Assembly: GCF_028198165.1 (NCBI RefSeq)
Contig: NZ_CP116339.1
Location: 310,001 to 374,000, forward strand
Reading direction: 5' to 3'
DNA: 64,000 nucleotides
From: Pseudoxanthomonas sp. JBR18
GTDB lineage: Bacteria; Pseudomonadota; Gammaproteobacteria; Xanthomonadales; Xanthomonadaceae
Shown here: positions 27,041 to 33,870 of the stretch, in pieces
Layout of the letters: each line of letters starts with the position of its first letter
Numbering within the stretch: the stretch's first letter is position 1
Notes under the pieces: model-generated
Told to the model about the DNA's origin: nothing
Seen by the model: only the letters and a program-made list of their open reading frames with translations
The model's database searches: none
Position numbers and translations under genes: made by a program

Positions 27041-27077
27041 GAATGCCGCGCCCCACCAGGACGCGGCATTCTTTTTT
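27041..27077 (+). terminator. Rho-independent terminator after 6S RNA
   Basis: GAATGCCGCG (27041-27050) pairs perfectly with CGCGGCATTC (27062-27071), followed by six T (27072-27077). The T run ends two bases before the ATG of ygfA, leaving no room for a ribosome binding site outside the hairpin. Confidence 0.85.
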
Positions 27078-27078
27078 C

Positions 27079-27666
27079 ATGAGCGATAGCGACGCCCTGC
27101 CCGAACTGCGCCGTGAACTGCGTCAACGCCGCCGCGCACTGCCGGCCGCCCAACGCATCGCCGGTGCCGAAGCACTCGCCACGCGTCTGCTGGCCCTGCC
27201 CTTTTTGCCCACGCGCGGCTATGTGGCCGGCTACTGGGCCACCGACGGCGAAATCGGCCTGCACGTCTTCCAACTGCGCCTGCCACCCGGCCTGGTCTAC
27301 TGCCTGCCGGTGCTGCATGGCGAGGAACTGCGTTTTGCTCCCTGGCGCGCGGGCGACCCGCTGGTGACCAACCGCTTCGGCATTCCCGAACCGGACGTGT
27401 CGCCGAGTTCGGCGCTCGAACCGACCGAGATGGCGATGGTGGTGATGCCGCTGGTCGGCTTCGATGACGCCGGCCAGCGGCTGGGCATGGGAGGCGGCTG
27501 GTACGATCGCAGCTTCGCGTTCCGGCGCATGAGCGCTGCGCCCCCCTGGCTGGTCGGCGCTGCATTCCAGGCCCAGCGCTGCGAGGCCCTGGTGGCCCGG
27601 GACTGGGATGTCGTGCCGGACGCGATCTGCACCGAAGCCCACACCCTGACCCCTGGAAGCCGATGA
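27079..27666 (+). CDS. ygfA: 5-formyltetrahydrofolate cyclo-ligase
   Basis: A 195-residue ATP-dependent enzyme that converts 5-formyl-THF to 5,10-methenyl-THF. The signature GMGGGWYDRSFA (about 138-149) and the N-terminal RRELRQRRRALPAAQR are typical. ATG 27079 directly follows the T run of the 6S RNA terminator, so its translation signals must overlap that hairpin or arise from read-through transcripts. The stop overlaps the EVE-domain gene by four bases. Confidence 0.93.
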   Translation: MSDSDALPELRRELRQRRRALPAAQRIAGAEALATRLLALPFLPTRGYVAGYWATDGEIGLHVFQLRLPPGLVYCLPVLHGEELRFAPWRAGDPLVTNRFGIPEPDVSPSSALEPTEMAMVVMPLVGFDDAGQRLGMGGGWYDRSFAFRRMSAAPPWLVGAAFQAQRCEALVARDWDVVPDAICTEAHTLTPGSR

Positions 27667-28139
27667 GCACCCGAACCCGCTACTGGTTGATGAAGTCCGA
27701 ACCCGAGGACTTCTCCATCGACGACCTGCAGCGCGTGGGCACCGAGCCGTGGACCGGTGTGCGCAATTACCAGGCGCGCAATTTCATGAAGGATGGCATG
27801 CGCGTGGGCGACGGGGTGCTGTTCTATCACTCCAACACCGAGGTGCCAGGCATCTACGGCATTGCGCGCGTGGCCAGCACCGCCTATCCCGATCCCACCC
27901 AGTTCCAGAAGAAATCCAAGTACTTCGACGAGAAGGCCACGGTCGAGCAGCCGCGCTGGTTCCTGGTGGACGTGGCGTTCGAGCGCAAGCTGGCCCACGG
28001 CATCGCGCTGGACACCATCCGCCAGCATGCCGAGGCGCTGGGCGAGGACTTCGCCCTGATCCGCAAGGGCACGCGCCTGTCGGTGCTGCCGGTCACCGCC
28101 GCGCAGTGGAAGCTGCTGCTCTCGCTCGAAGCCGCCTGA
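27663..28139 (+). CDS. EVE-domain protein
   Basis: A 158-residue protein consisting of one EVE (PUA-like) domain: YWLMKSEPEDFSIDDL, GVRNYQARNFMKDGMRVGDGVLFYHSNTE, and WFLVDVAFERKL. The EVE fold binds modified bases in DNA or RNA; it is related to human thymocyte nuclear protein 1. The ATGA overlap with ygfA implies one operon. Its precise target in bacteria is not known. Confidence 0.93.
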   Translation: MSTRTRYWLMKSEPEDFSIDDLQRVGTEPWTGVRNYQARNFMKDGMRVGDGVLFYHSNTEVPGIYGIARVASTAYPDPTQFQKKSKYFDEKATVEQPRWFLVDVAFERKLAHGIALDTIRQHAEALGEDFALIRKGTRLSVLPVTAAQWKLLLSLEAA

Positions 28140-28187
28140 TCAGGCGCGCCCACTCCATCCACTTCCCCTTTTCGTGATCGCCTGACC

Positions 28188-28835
28188 ATGTCCGAAGCCA
28201 AGCGCCTGGCCGCCGAAAAAGCCATCGAATACGTCGAGGAGGGCATGATCGTCGGCGTCGGCACCGGCTCGACCGTCGCCTATTTCATCGACGCCCTGGG
28301 CCGCGACCCGACACGCATCAAGGGCGCGGTCTCCAGCTCCGAGCAGAGCACCGCGCGGCTGCAGTCCCATGGCATCGAAGTGCTGGATCTCAACCACACC
28401 GGCACGCTCTCGTTGTATGTCGACGGGGCCGACGAGTGCGACCCGCGCAAGTGCCTGATCAAGGGCGGTGGCGCCGCGTTGACCCGCGAAAAGATCATCG
28501 CCCAGGCCAGCCAGCAGTTCGTCTGCATCGTGGACGCCTCCAAGCAGGTACCGGTCCTGGGCAAGTTCCCGTTGCCGGTGGAAGTCATCCCCATGGCGCG
28601 CAGCCTGGTGGCCCGCGAGATCCTGGCCCTGACCGGCGGCCAGCCGGTATGGCGCGATGGCGTGGTCACCGACAACGGCAACGTGGTGCTGGACGTGCAC
28701 AACCTATCCATCACCGATCCGGTCGCGGTGGAGACCGCGCTGAATCAGATCCCCGGCGTGGTCGCCGTGGGCCTGTTCGCCCGCCGGCCGGCCGATGTGG
28801 TCATCGTCGGCGGACAACCACCGCAGGTGCTCTGA
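28188..28835 (+). CDS. rpiA: Ribose-5-phosphate isomerase A
   Basis: A 215-residue enzyme of the pentose phosphate pathway, interconverting ribose 5-phosphate and ribulose 5-phosphate. [15 protein letters not shown] (phosphate loop), [37 protein letters not shown] (catalytic region) and the [11 protein letters not shown] strand are all present. It could also serve the polyol cluster, whose ribulokinase-type product would be ribulose 5-phosphate, though it lies 17 kb away. The gene is preceded by the EVE gene with a 48-base gap. Confidence 0.97.
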   Translation: MSEAKRLAAEKAIEYVEEGMIVGVGTGSTVAYFIDALGRDPTRIKGAVSSSEQSTARLQSHGIEVLDLNHTGTLSLYVDGADECDPRKCLIKGGGAALTREKIIAQASQQFVCIVDASKQVPVLGKFPLPVEVIPMARSLVAREILALTGGQPVWRDGVVTDNGNVVLDVHNLSITDPVAVETALNQIPGVVAVGLFARRPADVVIVGGQPPQVL

Positions 28836-28977
28836 GCACGCCAGGCCTGGCCGCCGCTGCGGCGGACCACATCGTCACTGGCATCGACTCAGGCTGCCCC
28901 GTGGACTGGCGATGAGGTCCGTCGTGGCTTGCCCGACGGCCCAACCGACCGGGCAATGAGCACGCATCGGCGCCGCG

Positions 28978-29391
28978 TCAGGGACGCTTGCGTCGTCCGC
29001 TGCGCTGGCCAGCTCGCCGCTGCCCGAGCACGCGCACCAGGTCGCGCACCAGCGCCTTCTGTTCGTCATCCAGCAGGGCAAGCCCCTCGACCAGGGCCCG
29101 CTCCTCGGTGCTCTGCATTGGCCACGCCGCGCGGCTCTCACCCACGCGCAGCTTGCCGAACGCCAATTCGGCGGCCTCGATTCCCAAGGCGGCCGCCAGG
29201 CCCTCGATCTGCTCGAGCCGCGGCATGTGCTTGCCATGACGCCAGTTGGAGACGGTCTGGGTCGTCACCGCGATTCCATGGCGACCAAACAACTTCAGCA
29301 ACTCTCCGTCACTGAGCTCGGAACGGCCGGACGCCTGCAGTGCTTTGTTGAAACGGCTGGCGAAGTCCTCGCGTCTGCGTGCGATGTCCAT
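28978..29391 (-). CDS. XRE-family transcriptional regulator
   Basis: From ATG 29391 a 137-residue protein: a helix-turn-helix of the phage-repressor type at about residues 20-75 (LFGRHGIAVTTQTVSNWRHGKHMPRLEQIEGLAAALGI) and a charged C-terminal helix ending RRAGQRSGRRKRP. Earlier in-frame starts are ATG 29415 and TTG 29442. It diverges from an unknown gene, and a 17-bp palindrome lies between their 5' ends, the expected place for an auto-regulated operator. Similar small repressors control mobile or stress modules; there is no clear chromosomal homologue I can name. Confidence 0.75.
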   Translation of the reverse strand: MDIARRREDFASRFNKALQASGRSELSDGELLKLFGRHGIAVTTQTVSNWRHGKHMPRLEQIEGLAAALGIEAAELAFGKLRVGESRAAWPMQSTEERALVEGLALLDDEQKALVRDLVRVLGQRRAGQRSGRRKRP

Positions 29392-29444
29392 CCGTGGACG
29401 GTAGCGGGCCTCCATCGACGAACTTGCGTAATTAACTTTCAAAT

Positions 29445-29461
29445 AAAGTAAAGTTTACTTT
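29445..29461. promoter_or_regulatory. Palindromic operator candidate between XRE gene and unknown gene
   Basis: AAAGTAAA, central G, TTTACTTT is a perfect odd-centred palindrome in an AT-rich stretch unlike its surroundings. It lies just upstream of the regulator and about 80 bases before the divergent gene, and probably overlaps one or both promoters. Confidence 0.65.
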
Positions 29462-29541
29462 GACGGGGCGTGGCTTCTGCTTAAGCAGACAGGAAGGCAA
29501 GTCCCGCAATGCCGCAAGCCTCATCAACGACAGGACGTCGC

Positions 29542-30039
29542 ATGCACGCCAACCCACTCCATCTTGCGATCGAAGCTTCCTACCGATGGATCGACTACCG
29601 GCAGGCTTACGCAGCGGTGCTGGAAGGACATGCCAACCCGCAGTCCTGCCTGCTTGAGCTGTTTGTCTTCCGCGTCTGGCTTTCTCAATTCGCCTTGCAC
29701 CATCTCCAGGGCGGTCGGGCCGATGAGGAAGACGCGGGCCACAGCAAAAGCACGCCGCCTCCTCCGCTGTGGCTGTTGTCGAAACAGGCCCAGGAGGCCG
29801 GCATCATCGGTGATGGTCAGGCAGACTTGCTCGCCACACTGCTCCAGCGACGTTTCCCACATTACGATCGAGCCGCGTTGGCAAGCCGAAGCGTCGAGGA
29901 TCCTCTGGGCCTGCTGGCAGCGACCTCGGTACTGATCAGCCAGTCGTCCCGGCGTCCGACGGAGGCAGCCACGTCTTGCTTGTTGCGGCGCACGCTGGGT
30001 CAGTACAGCGGTATCAAGCATGCCTATCAACTCGGCTGA
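29542..30039 (+). CDS. Hypothetical protein, probable target of the XRE regulator
   Basis: A 165-residue soluble protein starting MHANPLHLAIEASYRWIDYRQAY, with AGGAC seven bases before ATG 29542. I recognise no domain. It is mostly helical by appearance, with an acidic break EEDAGHSKSTPPPPLW near the middle and no signal peptide or membrane segment. The opposite strand is also open over this stretch, but the plus frame has the better start, ribosome site and position relative to the operator. It could be an accessory function with its own repressor. Confidence that it is a gene is moderate. Confidence 0.6.
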   Translation: MHANPLHLAIEASYRWIDYRQAYAAVLEGHANPQSCLLELFVFRVWLSQFALHHLQGGRADEEDAGHSKSTPPPPLWLLSKQAQEAGIIGDGQADLLATLLQRRFPHYDRAALASRSVEDPLGLLAATSVLISQSSRRPTEAATSCLLRRTLGQYSGIKHAYQLG

Positions 30040-30134
30040 GCACAGCCCCCATGACCACGGGCACCACCGCATCGCTTGACCTGTCCAGCGCCTTGCACCA
30101 TGGTTTCGCGCTGACGATCAATCGACCAAGTCCC

Positions 30135-30590
30135 ATGCTCGCGCGCGTCTGCCTCCTCTCGGTCCTGCTGCTCTCCGGCGTCGCCGGATGCGCGCCCACA
30201 CGCTGGGTGGAGATCGCGGGCCACCGCTACAGCATCGAGGTCGCCGATGACGAGGCCGAGCGTGCGCGCGGTCTGATGTTTCGCGACGAGATGGCCGAAG
30301 ACCACGGGATGCTGTTCATCCACGAATACGAGGAGCCGATCTCGTACTGGATGAAGAACACCCACATCCCGCTGGACATCCTGTACTTCGACCATGCCCT
30401 CAAACTGGTCGGCCAGCAGCGCAACGTGCCCCCGTGCTCGGCGGGCAACGCCTGCCCGGCCTACCCCAGCCACGCCGCCGCGCTATACGTGCTGGAGCTC
30501 AATGCCGGCCAGGCCGATCGCCTCGGGCTCAAGCTCGGCGAGGTGCTCAAGGTCGATCCGGACGTGGCTCTCAAGGCCCAGCCCGAGTGA
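30135..30590 (+). CDS. DUF192-family lipoprotein
   Basis: A 151-residue protein. ATG 30135 starts a lipoprotein signal MLARVCLLSVLLLSGVAGC with the lipidated Cys19. The DUF192 core follows: YSIEVADDEAERARGLMFRDEMAEDHGMLFIHEYEEPISYWMKNTHIPLDILYFD, and the end LELNAGQADRLGLKLGEVL. The domain is found in many secreted bacterial and archaeal proteins; its role is unknown. An earlier in-frame start would destroy the signal peptide, so this start is favoured. Confidence 0.88.
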   Translation: MLARVCLLSVLLLSGVAGCAPTRWVEIAGHRYSIEVADDEAERARGLMFRDEMAEDHGMLFIHEYEEPISYWMKNTHIPLDILYFDHALKLVGQQRNVPPCSAGNACPAYPSHAAALYVLELNAGQADRLGLKLGEVLKVDPDVALKAQPE

Positions 30591-30638
30591 CCGCGCTCGG
30601 GACTTGATCCCCCGCACGAATGGCTGCAGTCTTGGGCC

Positions 30639-31484
30639 ATGGGGGATCGACTGACACTTCCTGATTGGGGTTCGTTGGCCAGTCATGCCGATGACACCCT
30701 GCCACTGCTGGGCACCGCGCTGCTGATCGCGCGCGACGAATACCCGCACCTGGACGCCGACCTCTACGACACCCTGCTGCAGAGCCACGCCGAACACCTG
30801 CGCCAGGAGATCGAGCAGATCGCGTCCTGGCCGCTGAAGATGGCGGCGATCAACCGCCACCTGTTCGAGGAACTCGGCTACGCCGGGGACCACGACGAGT
30901 ACTACGATCCGCGCAACAGCTACCTCAACGAGGTCTTCGAACGCCGGCTCGGCAACCCGATCTCGCTGGCGATGGTGCAGATCGAGGTCGCCCGGCGGCT
31001 GGGCGTGCCGCTGGACGGCGTGTCCTTCCCCGGGCATTTCCTGGTCCGCCTGCCGGTGGACGATGGACTCCTGGTGATGGATCCGTTCAACGGCGGTCGG
31101 CCGCTGGGGGCCGATGAACTGCGCGAGCGCGCCAAACCGCATCTGGGCGGCGACGTACCCGACGACAACGTCCTGCTGCAGATCCTCGACCCGGCGCCGC
31201 ACCGGGCGATCCTGGTGCGCGTGCTACGCAATCTGCACGGCGTGTATGCCGAACGCGCCGAATGGGACCGCGCGGCGCGCTGCGCGGACCGGGTGCTCAA
31301 GCTGGTGCCCGACCAGCCCGAAGCGCTGCGCGACCGCGGCATGGCTTATCTCAACCTGGACTACCGCAAGGGGGCGCAGGCCGACCTGACCCGCTACCTG
31401 AATCTGGTCCCCAAGGCGCCCGACGCCCAGGCCCTGCGCGATCAGCTCATCGACCTGCACGCGGGCCGTTCCCGCACCCACTGA
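30639..31484 (+). CDS. SirB1-family protein (transglutaminase-like core plus TPR)
   Basis: A 281-residue protein. The central domain has NSYLNEVFERRLGNPISLAMVQIEVARRLGVPLDGVSFPGHFLVR, the transglutaminase-like core typical of the SirB1/YchA family, here without an obvious catalytic cysteine. The C-terminal part from about residue 200 is tetratricopeptide-like (AEWDRAARCADRVLKLVPDQPEALRDRG). The biochemical role is unsettled. It is convergent with waaA. Confidence 0.88.
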   Translation: MGDRLTLPDWGSLASHADDTLPLLGTALLIARDEYPHLDADLYDTLLQSHAEHLRQEIEQIASWPLKMAAINRHLFEELGYAGDHDEYYDPRNSYLNEVFERRLGNPISLAMVQIEVARRLGVPLDGVSFPGHFLVRLPVDDGLLVMDPFNGGRPLGADELRERAKPHLGGDVPDDNVLLQILDPAPHRAILVRVLRNLHGVYAERAEWDRAARCADRVLKLVPDQPEALRDRGMAYLNLDYRKGAQADLTRYLNLVPKAPDAQALRDQLIDLHAGRSRTH

Positions 31485-31499
31485 CGCCGCCAACACCGC

Positions 31500-32795
31500 T
31501 CAGGGCGCCGCGCGCAGGTCCGAGGCCACCATCTCCAGGGTGCGACCCAACGCGCCGCGGCCGCGTTCGACCAGCAGCCGCCCGGCCTGGACCATCTGCT
31601 CGCGGCGTTCCGGCTCGGCTAGCAGGGCCAGGATCAGGTCACCGACTTCACGCGCGTTGCGCCCCACTTCCAGCGCGCCGGCCTCGGACAGGCGGCGTGA
31701 GATCTCCACGAAGTTGTGCAGATGCGGGCCGGTGACCATCGCGGTGCCGACCGCGGCTGGCTCCAGCAGGTTGTGCCCGCCGATGGCCTGCAGGCTGCCG
31801 CCGACGAAGGCGACCTGCGCGCAGGCATAGAAGCCCATGAGCTCACCCAGCGAATCGAGCACGAACACCGCATCGCCAGCCGCCGGCCAGCGCCCCACGC
31901 TGCGGCGGCCGACCTGCCAGCCGGCGTCCTGGGCCAGTTCCACCGCACGGCCGAAACGCTCGGGATGACGCGGAGCCCACAGCAGCAGCAGGTCGGGGAA
32001 GCGCGCCAGCAGCTGGCGATGGATGGCGATCACCGCGGCTTCCTCGTCCGGGTGCGTGCTAGCGGCGATCCACACCGGGCGCCCGCCCACGTGCTCGCGG
32101 AAGCTGCCCACCAGCGACTCCAGGCCGGCGGGAATGGCGATGTCGAACTTGAGGTTGCCGGTCTCCACGATCGCCTCGGGCGCCGCGCCCAGGTGGACGA
32201 ACCGCTTGCCATCGGCCACCGACTGCGCGCCGATGCGGTGCACGCTGGCCACCACGCGCCGGATCAGCGGGGCCAGCACGCGATAGCCGCGCAGCGAGCG
32301 CGCCGACAGTCGCGCGTTGAGGATGTAGGTGCGGATCCCCCTGCCCTTGCAGCCCAGCAGCAGGTTGGGCCACAGCTCGGTTTCCATCACCAGGGCCACG
32401 CCGGGCTCGAAGTGCCGCAGGAAGCGCCCCACTGCGCCGGGCAGATCGTAAGGCGCGTAGACGTGGAGCACCTCGTCACCCCACAACGCGCGCACCCGGT
32501 CCGATCCGGTCGGGGTGATGGTGGTGACCAGCAGCCGCAGATGCGGATAGTGACGCCGCAACGCATCGACCACCGGCGCGGCGGCATTGACCTCGCCGAC
32601 CGACACCGCATGCACCCACACATCCACCGGATGCGGCGGCCCGCTCCAGGCGGCATAACGCTCCCCCCAGCGCTGGAAATAGCCGGGGACGCGGAAGCCG
32701 CGCCAGATCAGGTGGTAGACCGTGGCCGGCGTCAGCACGTAGAGCACGGCCGAATACAGGGCACGCAACCATGTTTCGGTCAGGTCACGACGCAT
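31500..32795 (-). CDS. waaA: 3-deoxy-D-manno-octulosonic acid (Kdo) transferase
   Basis: A 431-residue GT30 glycosyltransferase that adds Kdo to lipid IVA on the inner face of the inner membrane. The N-terminal anchor helix (LYSAVLYVLTPATVYHLIWRG) is followed by VWVHAVSVGEVNAAAPVV, VMETELWPNLL (the WaaA ExELWP motif) and, near the end, FVGGSLQAIGGHNLLEPAAVGTAMVTGPHLHNF. ATG 32795 was selected because the frame upstream of it has no family similarity and overlaps the divergent acyltransferase start region. It is divergent from a lipid A acyltransferase. Confidence 0.95.
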   Translation of the reverse strand: MRRDLTETWLRALYSAVLYVLTPATVYHLIWRGFRVPGYFQRWGERYAAWSGPPHPVDVWVHAVSVGEVNAAAPVVDALRRHYPHLRLLVTTITPTGSDRVRALWGDEVLHVYAPYDLPGAVGRFLRHFEPGVALVMETELWPNLLLGCKGRGIRTYILNARLSARSLRGYRVLAPLIRRVVASVHRIGAQSVADGKRFVHLGAAPEAIVETGNLKFDIAIPAGLESLVGSFREHVGGRPVWIAASTHPDEEAAVIAIHRQLLARFPDLLLLWAPRHPERFGRAVELAQDAGWQVGRRSVGRWPAAGDAVFVLDSLGELMGFYACAQVAFVGGSLQAIGGHNLLEPAAVGTAMVTGPHLHNFVEISRRLSEAGALEVGRNAREVGDLILALLAEPERREQMVQAGRLLVERGRGALGRTLEMVASDLRAAP

Positions 32796-32827
32796 CGGGG
32801 GGCAAGGATACGTAAAAGGCGCCCGGC

Positions 32828-32833
32828 TACAAT
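32828..32833 (+). promoter_or_regulatory. -10 element for a possibly leaderless acyltransferase mRNA
   Basis: TACAAT is followed by six bases and then the ATG at 32840, so a transcript started at normal distance would begin at the start codon. No ribosome site precedes the ATG. No good -35 is visible. Confidence 0.45.
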
Positions 32834-32839
32834 GACCGC

Positions 32840-33790
32840 ATGACACAGCGCCCCGCCGACGCGCCTGCGCGCCAGGCCACTCCATTCGATCCCGGACCGC
32901 CACCCCTGCAGCCCTCGACCTGGCCGACCTGGCTCGGCGTAGGCGTTTCGGCGCTGGTCGCGCGCCTGCCCTGGGGCCTGCAGCGCGCGCTCGGCCGTCC
33001 GTTGGGCGCGCTGCTGAAGCTCGCCCTGGCCTCTCGCCGCAAGGTGGCCGCGCGCAACCTGGAGCTGTGCTTTCCGGACGCGGACGCCGCGACCCGCGCG
33101 CGTCTGCTGGACGAGGTCTTCACCGCGCTGGGCGTGGGAATGTTCGAATTCGCCCGCGCCTGGTGGGGGGATGTGGCGCCGATGCGCAAGAACCTGCGCG
33201 TGGAAGGCCTGGAGCACCTCGAGGCCGCGCAGGCGGGCGGGCGCGGGGTGATCGTGATCTCCGGGCACTTCACCACGCTCGAATTGTCCGCGCGGCTGAT
33301 GTGCGACTACGCGCCGCTGGCCGGCATGTACCGGCCACATGCCACCGGCGCGATGGAATGGGCGGTCAAGCGCGGCCGCCTGCGCTATGCCACGGCGATG
33401 TTCGGCCGCGAAGAGCTGCGCCCGGCGCTCAAGCACCTCAAGCAGGGCGGCCTGCTGTGGTTTGCGCCGGACCAGGACACCCGGCGCGGGGACAGCGTGT
33501 TCGTGCCGTTCTTCGGTCGCCCTGCCTACAGCCTGACCTCCACCCACCAGTTGGCGCGGCTGTCCGGCGCGGCGGTGATTGCCTTCGCCCACGAGCGTCG
33601 CCCGGATGGCGGCTATACGCTACGGCTGTCGCCGCCGTTCGCGGATTTCCCGTCCAAGGACGCCACTGCCGATACCGCCCGGGTGATGGCCGCGATCGAG
33701 GAGATGATCCGCGCGGTGCCAGCGCAATACCTGTGGATCCATCGGCGCTTCAAGCGCCAGCCGGACGGGCGCGGCGCGCTGTATCAGTGA
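32840..33790 (+). CDS. Lipid A biosynthesis acyltransferase (LpxL/HtrB family)
   Basis: A 316-residue inner-membrane acyltransferase that adds a secondary acyl chain to Kdo2-lipid IVA. The catalytic HX4E motif is His143-Glu148 (GHFTTLE). LCFPDAD near residue 77, FEFARAWW and the final VPAQYLWIHRRFKRQPDG are family hallmarks. A proline-rich N-terminal tail precedes the membrane anchor. A paralogue is encoded on the other strand at 36259-37155. The gene is divergent from waaA. Confidence 0.93.
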   Translation: MTQRPADAPARQATPFDPGPPPLQPSTWPTWLGVGVSALVARLPWGLQRALGRPLGALLKLALASRRKVAARNLELCFPDADAATRARLLDEVFTALGVGMFEFARAWWGDVAPMRKNLRVEGLEHLEAAQAGGRGVIVISGHFTTLELSARLMCDYAPLAGMYRPHATGAMEWAVKRGRLRYATAMFGREELRPALKHLKQGGLLWFAPDQDTRRGDSVFVPFFGRPAYSLTSTHQLARLSGAAVIAFAHERRPDGGYTLRLSPPFADFPSKDATADTARVMAAIEEMIRAVPAQYLWIHRRFKRQPDGRGALYQ

Positions 33791-33870
33791 GGCAGGAGTG
33801 CGCAGAAGCGGGCTTTCCCCACTTCTCATTCCTCTCCACTCACTTCTCGTTTCTTGCGCTCACTCCTCGC
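33791..33870. repeat. Dispersed palindromic repeat, GCAGAAGCGGGCTTTC family, copy 1
   Basis: AGGAGTG (33794-33800) pairs with CACTCCT (33861-33867), enclosing GCAGAAGCGGGCTTTC and a run of pyrimidine-rich CACTTCTC units. A related element at 36203-36257 shares GCAGAAGCGG-CTTTC and the closing-stem layout. The right arm overlaps the last codons of the glycosidase-like gene. Such GAAGTGAG/CTCACTTC repeats are frequent in xanthomonads. Confidence 0.65.

Noticed and set aside
29524..30072. An open frame antisense to the 165-residue unknown protein
   Set aside because: It is rich in Arg/Gln/Gly and lacks a ribosome site; the plus frame has AGGAC and faces the operator. Not fully excluded.
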